From NCBI GenBank assembly GCA_014058105.1, contig JACGCM010000715.1, positions 3,906,001 through 3,970,000 of the forward strand: DNA of 64,000 nt, given 5' to 3'. This DNA is from Kingdonia uniflora (lineage: Eukaryota; Streptophyta; Magnoliopsida; Ranunculales; Circaeasteraceae). Made by a program: the position numbers and the translations under genes. The notes below the pieces were generated by a model that was not told the origin of the DNA, did no database searches, and saw nothing but the letters and a program-made list of their open reading frames with translations. Below are positions 31,704 through 40,328 of this stretch, piece after piece (positions within the stretch are counted from its first letter, which is position 1; every line of letters begins with the position of its first letter).

Positions 31704-32484
31704 GCGATCTGATACCAATTATTAATAATTATGGTAACTACTCTCTCTTCTATCCAAGAACGATGCGTGGAATACGCCAAATATAGAAATAAACAGAACA
31801 CAGAACAATAAAGAAGATAAGAATTTTCTCGAAGGAGGGAAGTGGAAAACCCTTTTAGATAAAAAACTACTCCCCGCGAACAATCCACTATAATCAAACA
31901 TGTTGCACACGATCTTTTTCAAACTTCTCAAGCTCTCTAATGGAGTCTCTCACCCTAGCTCTCTAGAATTAAACTCACCAAAAGATAGATATGCTAACAA
32001 ATAACCTAAGTCATCTTTATATACTAGAGGACTAATTACATGTAGAGCGGATCTCGAGGTATACTCAACGTTTCAGAAGACGTTCCAAAGATAACCTACG
32101 CACACCTCTTTCGAACAAAATCCAATATCGCTCGAACGACTTTAGGGATAAAGGTTCCAACCCTAAAAAATAACACATATCGTTCGAACAAAATGGAGCT
32201 CGTTCGAACGACTTCTTTGGTCTTCAGATTTCCAACGCGAAAAATAGCCATCTCGTTCGAATGACTTATATCCTCATTCGAACGACTTCAACAATTTTGA
32301 CTTCATTCTTAACAGCTCGAAACTTGGTCGAACATAACCAGCTCAAACTTCTGGTCGAACTGAAATAGCTCGAAATGAACATTAAAAAAAAATCTCATTT
32401 TCAATCCGTCTTCAATCCTCAAACTGAACTATTTTGAACAGAAACTACATTGAACATAATTCAAGTTCATACCTTAACACCATT
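31704..32484 (-). repeat. Copia 2 LTR (right, 5'), primer site and right CCATT duplication
   Basis: LTR 31720-32479. The PBS on the minus strand (TTGGTATCAGATC, 31706-31718) marks this as the 5' LTR. Target duplication CCATT at 32480-32484. Five exact TTCGAA copies lie between 32109 and 32283, including CGTTCGAACGA contexts. Confidence 0.82.
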
Positions 32485-32770
32485 ATCATGTGTATCCCTA
32501 AAGCTTAACCAATTACCATTGGACTTATTAACATATAAAGTGTATATGATACCTATTATCATATCGATTGGGAGTAATAGTATGATACCTCTAGTGCCTT
32601 CTATCATGTTGGCCATGCCAGTGATAGTGGTAACATCCTTGATGCACAAGGTTAAAGAAAAGAAATATTTACATATTTCAAAAGGGATTGAGTATGTGGT
32701 ACTATTATCTCTGAGATATGTATTCGCTACTCATTCAATTATCAGTGAATGCTCCATGATCAGGTAATGC
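32485..32770 (-). pseudogene. Copia 1 protease end and GAG-pre-integrase
   Basis: The minus strand reads STTYSIPFEICKYFFSL-like text (usual SATTHTI.KDKKYF), KDVTTITGMANMIEGTRG, then ILLLPIDMIIGIIYTLYVNK and SNGNWLSFRDTHDNG, matching the copia block ..NTISG...IEG.GRA.I.LP.GT...I..ALYS..S.RNLLSFKDIR.NGY. It directly continues copia 1 across the copia 2 insertion, confirming the nesting. Confidence 0.65.
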
Positions 32771-34760
32771 TTTATGAGCAGAGAGATTCTTTGGGCAGGT
32801 TGTATATAGTAGATCAACTATCATACCTAGAATTTGACTACTTTTGAAGTAATAAATCTAAAGTAATCTTAGAACAAACTGGGATCTCACAGATGTGATA
32901 CCTAGTACATGTTACAAGCATTTGAAGAAGTTAACCAGTAAAAAGTTTCAACTCAATCAGATGTAGTACTAAGGGTAGTTCTAATAAAGTAAAACTACTA
33001 CTCGTAACAAGCAAAGTTGCTACTTGGTAATACTCTTTAAGTGACATCATTCATCTATTGAGACATTGCTACTGATCACTCTTGGATATGATCCAAAACT
33101 GTATAGGTATCTTAGAAGAAATGTGGCTATAAACTTTGCATTTACAATGTTTACTACCCTAGCTATGGCTATGTGATAAGGTCAGTTCTGATCTGCTAGG
33201 ATTGTCTAGGTTACCTTACAGTTCTGTACCCAGTGTCTGACTCTTTTGTGTCTAGCTTCAACTTATTTTTATACTTTAGTTTTTAGGTGAACTTCGTGTT
33301 CCCCTTGTCTGGTTACTAGTGGCTGGATTATAAATCTTGCCAGTATTATCACCTCTTACCTATTCATGGTTGCGATATTATCTGTAGCCCTGTCATTATA
33401 TCTGACATTGTGTAACGCCGACACATACATATGCTTAAAAAGTATGAGCTTGTGGTTCTATACCGACAACTATGATTTTGCTCATAGAATGAGTAAAACT
33501 TAAATCAGGTAGTGAGCTATCAAATATTTGCTCAAAAGTACAATATTTGAAGTGTGGAAAGTAAATGGAATATTTTAAATATTATTATCTTCCTCAACTA
33601 TTTCTCCACATAACATCATAGTGGAGTTGCACTATCAAAACATTGTGATATGATACTAGAATAGGAGGGTAATTTATTATCAAGTCCTCCTGAATATGGG
33701 GATGAGGGTACCTACTCATACTAAAACTCCGTTTGGTACAAACAAACTTGACCTGTATAGATTCTGAGATCTATCTGCTTCTGCATGTAAATTAATACTA
33801 GTAGTAGTATTCAATAAACATTTTCAGCATAAGGCAGTTCTGAGTATTTAAGGTAATAATTGCCAATCATTATTTGTAGATGAACGCTATTTATGTCCTA
33901 ATACTTATGAAGTCCTATTAAGTACATGATTCTGAATCATTACTTACGGTTCATAGTATATAACGCAATGAAATAAATAATTCCCAATCATTACTTTTAA
34001 GTGAACATGGCTTTATACTCATGACATCCTATTAAACGTCTAATCTTACATTTATCGTGTAAATTAACGATCTTAACCTTAAAATACGTTTTAAAGAGTC
34101 TTAGCCAAGACAGCTATTCAAAACCACCCAATGTTGGACTCCTTACCTAACTAATGAGGGTGTTCTAATCCCCAAGGATCTGTATAAGGAATGTATATTT
34201 TAGCCAAATAACCTATTTGTTACGTATATGAGAGATATTAGATGTTTAACATATGAGTGGTTTTATTCCTAAATTTTGTCGAGTTCCCCAGATAGGTAGA
34301 TTAATCCTATCTTGAAACTAACGATCTACGAGTATATCAAGGTGCTATAATGTCCTATATACTTCTAGATGTTATCAGGTAACATCTAATTGTACCTAGA
34401 TACAAAAAACTGGTTCCCAGAAGCCATGCTGTTAGAAACTGGACTAGGTCAATCAACGATTGAGTGCTTAATAATATTCTGGATATTAGAGTGCATTCAG
34501 AAATGACTATAATTCATATATGAATTTGTCAATGTTTTATTTTATCTCTAACCCTCAGTTAGAATAAATAGTATCTAGGGGAATACAGTATTTTAAAATT
34601 CTACTAACTCTCGTAAGGGACTAGGTAAATTAAAAGGTTTACTTATATCTAATATAAGAGGGGTTATAATAAAAAAATATAGTATGATAACCCTATAGTG
34701 CTATTTTTCTAAAAAATAAAAAATAGGGTCCTCCTTGAGGTCATAGAAGGAATAGAAGAA
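32771..34760 (-). other. Presumed copia 1 gag region, unrecognisable
   Basis: Position between the protease remnant and the leader implies gag, but no knuckle or gag motif could be read on the minus strand. A weak direct repeat with about 90-bp spacing (TAATGATT..GAATTATT..) is visible at 33840-34020. No host gene is seen. Confidence 0.3.
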
Positions 34761-34839
34761 ATAAAAAATTATTTTTTTTTTAATTTTTTTGGGTCTGTTA
34801 TGATCTCAAGGGTTTGAACCATGTTCAGATCTGAGATCT

Positions 34840-35740
34840 AGGTCAAAAACTATGTTTAAAACATGTCTGGACTGATTTAGACTTGCTCTGGACTGGGTTT
34901 GGGTCATGTCCAAGTTGGATTGGATATGGTTGCACCTGGGTCTAGACCTGGTCTAAACCATGGTCTAAGCTGGATCTGAGCCAGGTACAACCGGGTCTGG
35001 ACCGGATTGAACCAGGTTCAGGTGTTGTGACGTGTCCTACTATTAGGATGACATGTGGCAACACGTCGTCATGATACGTGGTAAAATGTCATCATGATAC
35101 GTGGCCTGACACATTAACGCCACATCAGCTCGTGTGGGTCCTGGTTTGCCATGTGAGTAAGATACGTGGCAGTGCCATATCAGTATATGGGACCTCATGT
35201 GGCATGTCAATATGACACATGGTAGTGCTACGCTAGTATGTAGGACCCCATGTGCCATGTCAATACCACATTAACACGTGGGACCCCAAGTACCACATGA
35301 AAGTGCTATATCAACGTAGATCCTGGGTGCTATGTCAGCAGATAACATTTTATGACGCATGACAGAGTCACATCAGCTAGATGGGGCCTACCCTATACCA
35401 CATCAGTTCAGTGGGACTCCCTGATGGTATGTCATCACTGATACGTGGCATGCCATGCACATTAGCTTGATGGGATCTCTGGTGCCACATCACCACTAAT
35501 ACATGGTAGTGGCACATTAGCACGTAGGACCTCGGTGCCACGTTATCAGTTCCAGGTGGCAGTGACACAACAACATGTGGCTCCACGTACAACATCATCG
35601 ATGTAACATGCTGATACGTCAGCACTGTAGGACCTTCCTATACAATCTCAGCACATGTGGGAGCACATGTGGACCCACTAGCAAGCCTATCCTGGAATAA
35701 TATATCAGCACTGTGGGCTCCACCACAGTCTGATGACATC
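34840..35740. repeat. Degenerate minisatellite-like region
   Basis: 34840-35020 repeats CTGGAC/GGTCTGGACC-type words (about 10-20 bp). 35030-35740 repeats a degenerate 40-60-bp unit built from GATACGTGGCA, CACATCAGC and GTGGGACC(T/C) words. These words are partly self-complementary (TGCCACGTG). It lies between the copia 1 leader and its presumed gag. ORFs within it (35043-35258, 35377-35625) follow the repeats and are not genes. Confidence 0.65.
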
Positions 35741-36162
35741 ATCAATCCTAGGGGATGATGCCAGCAGGCTATAAACACAAGGATGACGTCATCCTTACAT
35801 CAGCTGTCGTAATTTTTTTGACAGATTCGTCATGTTTTTTTTGCTTTTTTTCGACAACAAAAATACTAACCTAGGGTGATTTTAACAAAAAGTACCCTTA
35901 AATATCTTTAAAAACATCCATTGAAAAAGGGTAAAAAAAATATGTAAAATAAGGTAGAAATGGCAAAAAATCCTTGTTTTTCACCAAATCAGATCAAAAA
36001 TCATAGTAATATATTGATCTAACATGTATTCAATTATAAAACGATAGAATTCAATGAATATATCGAGTTATACCTCTCTGCAACGTAAATAATCCAATAT
36101 AAGGGAGAAAGATATCTAATCAACAAATCTAATAAGCTCCTCGTAGAGTCACACTGATAACG
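35741..36162 (-). other. Copia 1 untranslated leader and primer-site motif
   Basis: On the minus strand CGTTATCAGTGTGACTC follows the LTR directly, then AT-rich leader sequence. Its segment GATCTGATTTGGTGAAAAAC (near 35990) is matched by GATCCGATTTGGTGAAGAAA in the plus-strand copy near 36880, so both belong to one family. Confidence 0.55.
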
Positions 36163-36441
36163 TATTGAGAACAAAAACCAAACACTCTACTCTAACATAC
36201 AATCTCATACACACACATATAGTATAACACATGATAGAGAGAAGAAAGATAACCTTTATTATGAACTTGTTAGGTTACAGAGAAATCACCACAAAGGTGT
36301 ATATATAGGTGGATACAGCAGGTCTCTAAAAACTCTCCCCATAAACCCTTAGTTTATGGAATGGTTTATGGGTTGGGTTAGAAGTCGGTGGGTCACCCCA
36401 ACCCAGTGCAGGTTAGACCCAAATTGAACTTGTTCTTAACA
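36163..36441 (-). repeat. Copia 1 LTR (right, 5')
   Basis: Homologous with 23372-23645 and, inverted, with 36478-36696. On plus it begins TATTGAGAACAAAAACC and ends GAACTTGTTCTTAACA. Confidence 0.75.
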
Positions 36442-36477
36442 ATTTATTAGTTTGATTTTGTTGTATATTATGATTCT

Positions 36478-36737
36478 TGTTAGGAACAGGTTCAAATAGA
36501 TCCCACCCGAACTAGGTTTGGGGTGACCCACCACCGACTCCTAACCCTAGGAGAGAGTTTTTAGAGGCTTATATATATATATACCTATTAGGGCTATGTA
36601 TCTGTAACCTTTACCAGTTCATCATAATAAAGATTTCTCTACTCTCTTTATTTGTGTACGTTTAGATAGTATTAGAGATTGTTGTTGTTCTTAACACGTT
36701 ATCAGTGCGATTAAAAGAGCTATTTTATCATTTTATT

Positions 36738-36775
<38 letters not shown>

Positions 36776-37567
36776 ATCTCTTATTAGGATTAATTCTTGT
36801 AATGTGGAGAGGTAGGATTAATTTTTGTTTTTGCCATTTTGTATATGATTGACATCGAAGATATGCAAATATACACGTTTTAGATCCGATTTGGTGAAGA
36901 AAATGGGATTTTGGGCTTTTTTTTATACCTTTTTTACAAATTTATAACTCTTTTCCAAGGGGGTTTTTAATGGTAATTTAGGGCTATTTTTATACATAAT
37001 TATAGAATGTTAGTATTTTTATTGCATAGCCTGCGTTCCCATGACCGCATGGGTATATCATGCTCAGCATACATGGAAGTGCTCGGTTCACCATGAAACT
37101 GACTGTGAAAATGGCCAAAAATTACGCCAAAAATGGAAAAACCTATCGACGGCTAATCTGATGATGATGTCAGTTGACTAGGTCTCCTGACATCCCGGTG
37201 ACGTAAGCATGTAGGACACCTGTTCCCACTACTGATAAACACATTTTTTGTGTAAAATTTAATCCCCATTTATAGGTATTTTTGGTCGTCTTGAAACCTT
37301 TTTTGTCTAATTATTACCCAGTTAACTCATTTTTAGGTTCTCTATTCTACTAGAGTCAATTTGGCGAGAAAATGGCCAAGTTAGAGCTAAAATGATAACA
37401 AAACAACATTAAAGTTCACCAATAATTCAACATATCAATTTCAATGGACTAGTTGGGATCTCTAAAATCCAAAGTCATCACTGAGACAAGAAATCTAGAG
37501 GCTGGACCCATAATCATCATCTACCATGGAACTGAAGAAATTCCCCAAAAGATGAGTAATTTTGGCC
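36478..37567 (+). mobile_element. Copia 3: plus-strand LTR plus leader of the same copia family
   Basis: The LTR 36478-36696 (TGTTAGGAACAGG... to ...GTTCTTAACA) has a TATATATA region near 36570 and is followed by CGTTATCAGTGCGATTAAAA. The leader resembles that of copia 1. No gag was recognised before the sequence changes at about 37567. It lies head-to-head with the copia 1 LTR, 36 bp apart. Confidence 0.65.
36740..36771 (+). repeat. (TA)n microsatellite
   Basis: About fifteen uninterrupted TA dinucleotides in the copia 3 leader. Confidence 0.9.
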
Positions 37568-37572
37568 ACCAC

Positions 37573-37947
37573 TGTAATAGCCTAATTCCGATATGCGGAC
37601 TTAACCTTTGCACTAAATGTATTTAGAACGTTCAAGAATAACATACAATAGACAACAAGACGATTTTAGCGTGGAAAACCCCTGAATGGGTTAAAAACCA
37701 TGACCTCTCCTGTGGATTTTGAGAAAGTGTCGATCTTATTCCGATTGCTAGTCTATTATAATGAACATCTTGAGAATATAAGATGATAGGATATGAACTT
37801 TTCTATGGAGAGTGTTTTGTCCCTCATCTGCAGTTCTCCAAGTCTTTTTATAGGTCTCATATTATGACCGTTTGAAGACCATAAAGTCCCTTAATGATTG
37901 ACGTTAAAAAGTGAGTGTGAGATATTCTTTGACCAGGTTGTGTAACA
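37573..37947 (-). mobile_element. Solo LTR related to the Tat-like LTR at 63.3-63.7 kb
   Basis: On the minus strand it runs TGTTACACAACC... to ...GGCTATTACA and shares with 63410-63610 the blocks CGGTCATAATATGA, GAGAGGTCATGGTTTTTA and TTCCACGCTAA. No primer site or gag follows, so a solo LTR is likely. An 8-bp repeat TTTTGGCC occurs at 37560-37567 and 37948-37955; the left copy is offset by 5 bp from the TG/CA ends. Confidence 0.5.
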
Positions 37948-38003
37948 TTTTGGCCTTTGTTGCTGTACAACGACTCTATTGCTGGCCGTGTATCTTGCGC
38001 TGG

Positions 38004-38175
38004 TCTAACTTCTGGTGCAGAGGTTGAAAGTGATATCTTGAACTGGGGAAATATGGCAGGCCAGACTTTTGTTGTAGAGGTTGAAAATGATATCTAGAAC
38101 TGGGAAAAGTTGGTAGGCCAGACTTCTGTTGTAAAGGTCAAAAGTGATATCTCGATCTGGGGAAAGTTTGGTGAC
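38004..38175 (+). repeat. 57-bp tandem repeat, about three copies
   Basis: The unit AGGTTGAAAGTGATATCT...CTGGGGAAA...GGCCAGACTTCTGTTGTAG starts (AGGTTGAAA) at 38021, 38078 and 38135 with few differences. A minus ORF here (38005-38238) simply follows the repeat. Confidence 0.8.
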
Positions 38176-38215
38176 GTCTTTAGTTGTATTTCCTGTATGC
38201 TGATGAGATTGGGGG

Positions 38216-38490
38216 AGAGGCTTAAGCCCGAGGTACAAAATAAGCTATTACAAGACAACTCTCAGCAACTAGCGTGAGTATTGTAGAGATGAGTGGTATT
38301 GGCTGAGAAACTCGTTATGTATATGGCTGTGATTGTACCACGTGTTCTGTTGCTGAGGTCAAAAATTCATCTATAGTTTGGAGATGAAGCATGAGGTCGT
38401 AATGTGGAATAAGCTACTACAACCACCCCCTCTCAGCCAATAGTATGAGAGTGATTGTAGGCAAGTGGTGTTAGTTGAGAAGAGTTAATA
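38216..38490 (+). repeat. Diverged direct duplication, 169-bp period
   Basis: AATAAGCTATTACAA...CTCTCAGC..AGTATTGTAG...GTGGTATTGGCTGAGA (from 38239) is repeated from 38408. Both lie upstream of the TATA box at 38653. Confidence 0.6.
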
Positions 38491-38652
38491 ACTGCTGTAG
38501 TTATATCGGGTTGCATTTCCTTTGTCAATGCATGAATCTCTGCTGGTGTCTGTTAGTTTTTTGAGAGCCACTAACTGTAGTCAAACATTATCGCCTAGGG
38601 AATCCCTTTGGCGTTGGGAATTTTTAGAGTCTGCTTTGAATGCTGATTGGTG

Positions 38653-38663
38653 TATAAAAGGTA
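38653..38663 (+). promoter_or_regulatory. TATA box before the 112-residue ORF
   Basis: GTGTATAAAAGG lies about 80 bp upstream of the ATG at 38735, a textbook plant core promoter distance, and is preceded by tandem repeats. Confidence 0.5.
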
Positions 38664-38734
38664 CTCTGAGTTGAGATTGGGGTAGTAAACCCGTCGTTTC
38701 TGGTTTTGTCTTCATTGTTTCTCTTTTGGTAAAA

Positions 38735-39073
38735 ATGGTGACGACTAGGACTCAGGCCCGAGAGTCTAGGATCCAGAGGAAGATGGAGGAATTGCGTATC
38801 AGGTATTCTGGTTATCAATCGATGTATCTGCCTACTCTAATTCCTGTATCTCATATTTTTCATCGTATATCCTATGAAGAGGTGGTGGAGGCAGATGATG
38901 ATTACTACCAAATGGTACGTTTTCATTACTTGGTGACATCTGAGGCTGAGCGTCGTAATGGTCTTCATCTGTTGGCGGAGGAAGCTATTACAACTGAAGA
39001 TGAAGCAGCAGGCGTTCGGCCGAGGGAGTCGCACCGATACCCTGCTAATGAGTGGGTCTTGTTGAAGAAATGA
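38735..39073 (+). CDS. Hypothetical protein MVTTRTQ (112 aa), unknown function
   Basis: An ORF starting MVTTRTQARESRIQRKMEEL and ending ..YPANEWVLLKK, acidic in the middle (VEADDDYY.., AITTEDEAAG). MV-x-TR-x-Q beginnings are common at the N-terminus of plant gypsy Gag proteins, but no Gag core is seen. The ELR-x-RY motif at residues 21-26 recurs in the next ORF (39583). Preceded by a TATA box. It may be a small gene derived from a retroelement, or the first exon of the larger degenerate gene downstream. The ATG chosen is the first in the frame; no better start lies upstream. Confidence 0.4.
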   Translation: MVTTRTQARESRIQRKMEELRIRYSGYQSMYLPTLIPVSHIFHRISYEEVVEADDDYYQMVRFHYLVTSEAERRNGLHLLAEEAITTEDEAAGVRPRESHRYPANEWVLLKK

Positions 39074-39525
39074 GGCTCTTTGTCTGTCTCTAGCATATAG
39101 AGAGGTGAGGAGGATGCAGAGGATCATTTTCTTCCATGGGCCATAGTTCTTTGGCTGTGAAGAAGATCCTTCATCTGTTAAATTTGTCTCTGACTTCTCT
39201 GTGTCTTGAAGCATTGGATCAAAGTTCGGCGTCTGCATTTTGTATGAACTGTTCGAGTCTTGAAAAGGATTTTGAGCTAATATTTGATGTAAATTGAAGT
39301 AATCTGTAAAATCTCTGTTGTAAAGTATTATGTAAAAGTAACTTTCAGACTGAATAAAATATCTATTTTCTGTGATGATGATACTGTGTCTTCGTGCTTG
39401 GCTATTTTCTTCTTCTGTTTGTACCATATTCTGCATATATATTCTACTGTTCCAGAGATGTTCGTGCCAGTATATTTGGAGGAAAATCTGTGGAGTAATT
39501 GATTTTGTGGAGATCTTCCTTTGTC

Positions 39526-39536
39526 TATAAGTAGGG
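39526..39536 (+). promoter_or_regulatory. TATA-like box before the 81-residue ORF
   Basis: TCTATAAGTAGG lies about 55 bp upstream of the ATG at 39583, mirroring the arrangement at 38653/38735. Confidence 0.4.
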
Positions 39537-39582
39537 ATTCATTGCTGATGCTACTTGTATTGCTTTATAGTTGTGTTCGAGC

Positions 39583-39828
39583 ATGGTGAGAACTCGGTCT
39601 CAGCGTACTCAGCAGGTGGCGGATGGCCAGTTTCATATCGAGGTTGCTGAACTTCGTGAACGCTATTTTCATCATTTTTTGTATGATGTTGCTCTTCCAG
39701 AATGGTCGTTAAATCTGGTTGGCTTGGATGATGAAGGCAGGCGTGTTGAGCAAGGTCGTTTTGTCTGGTGTAACATTTTCTGTAAGTCACTGCTGGATCC
39801 CCGCGTGCAAGAATTGACTGTCCGATAG
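39583..39828 (+). CDS. Hypothetical protein MVRTRSQ (81 aa), related to the 38735 ORF
   Basis: MVRTRSQRTQQ.. then VAELRERYFHH.. mirrors MVTTRTQ../MEELRIRY of the upstream ORF with similar spacing, so the two look like diverged tandem copies. The stop at 39826-39828 may be premature: the same frame continues LACDKIVEEDARAVNGEL to a second stop near 39895. Own TATA-like box. No known domain recognised. Confidence 0.35.
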   Translation: MVRTRSQRTQQVADGQFHIEVAELRERYFHHFLYDVALPEWSLNLVGLDDEGRRVEQGRFVWCNIFCKSLLDPRVQELTVR

Positions 39829-39899
39829 CTCGCATGTGACAAGATCGTGGAAGAGGATGCAAGGGCGGTGAATGGGGAGTTAATTTTGTGTGGGTAACC

Positions 39900-40328
39900 G
39901 AACCATCGGGGGTGCTTCAGATGTAACTGGGGAGTTCGGTGAGCTCGAGGTTGTGAGAGTTGTGGAAAGTAATCTGTTTTGTGGTAGTGCTTTGTAGTGA
40001 ATAAAATGTAACCTAAGTGATCATGAGAGAATAATGTATGTGATGTTCTGATCTGATTGAATAAAGTATGCTGTTATAATCATTGTGTACGAATACTGCG
40101 TATAACAGCTGTAGGACTTTAACAGCTGTATTGATATCTTTGAATTTTTAAAATTGAGCTATTTTAGGATAGTTTGCACGATCTTGGTAGAGTATAAGTA
40201 AAATGATTGGTCGTTTTGGTACGAGACTAAGTGAAAGTATAGGGTTGGTAATGATAGATAACAGAGATAAATGTGATGGTGGCAAACGTTATCACTGTAG
40301 TCATGATGATGTTGTGAAATGAAAGGAT
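39900..40328. other. Non-coding spacer
   Basis: Contains T/G-rich sequence and AATAAAATG/AATAAAGTA words (39988, 40061) that could serve as poly(A) signals for the small ORFs. No gene seen. Confidence 0.35.

Larger units (their letters stand above)
26996..32479 (-). mobile_element. Ty1/copia element (copia 2, Tork-like), nested in copia 1
   Basis: A 5484-bp element with LTRs 26996-27726 and 31720-32479, flanked by the 5-bp duplication CCATT (26991-26995 and 32480-32484). Minus-strand order from the right: LTR, PBS TTGGTATCAGATCG (31705-31718), gag, zinc knuckle, protease, integrase, RT, RNase H, LTR. All domains are recognisable but carry stops and frameshifts. The LTRs contain repeated CGTTCGAACG-type palindromes. 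The outer LTR end (TA where TG is expected) has mutated. Confidence 0.82.
23372..36441 (-). mobile_element. Decayed Ty1/copia element (copia 1), split by nested insertion
   Basis: A pair of related short LTRs in the same orientation (23372-23645 and 36163-36441) brackets minus-strand copia pol remnants in the correct order: protease and GAG-pre-integrase (32485-32770), integrase (26020-26820), IN-RT linker (25740-25900) and RNase H (23900-24400). The element at 26996-32479 interrupts it. The primer-site motif (minus CGTTATCAGTG) lies next to the right LTR. No matching target duplication is seen (GTTTC versus ATTTA), so the two LTRs may not be original partners. Confidence 0.65.

Noticed and set aside
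38004..38490. CRISPR-like array
   Set aside because: Repeats are adjacent tandem units without spacers, and the genome is a plant's.
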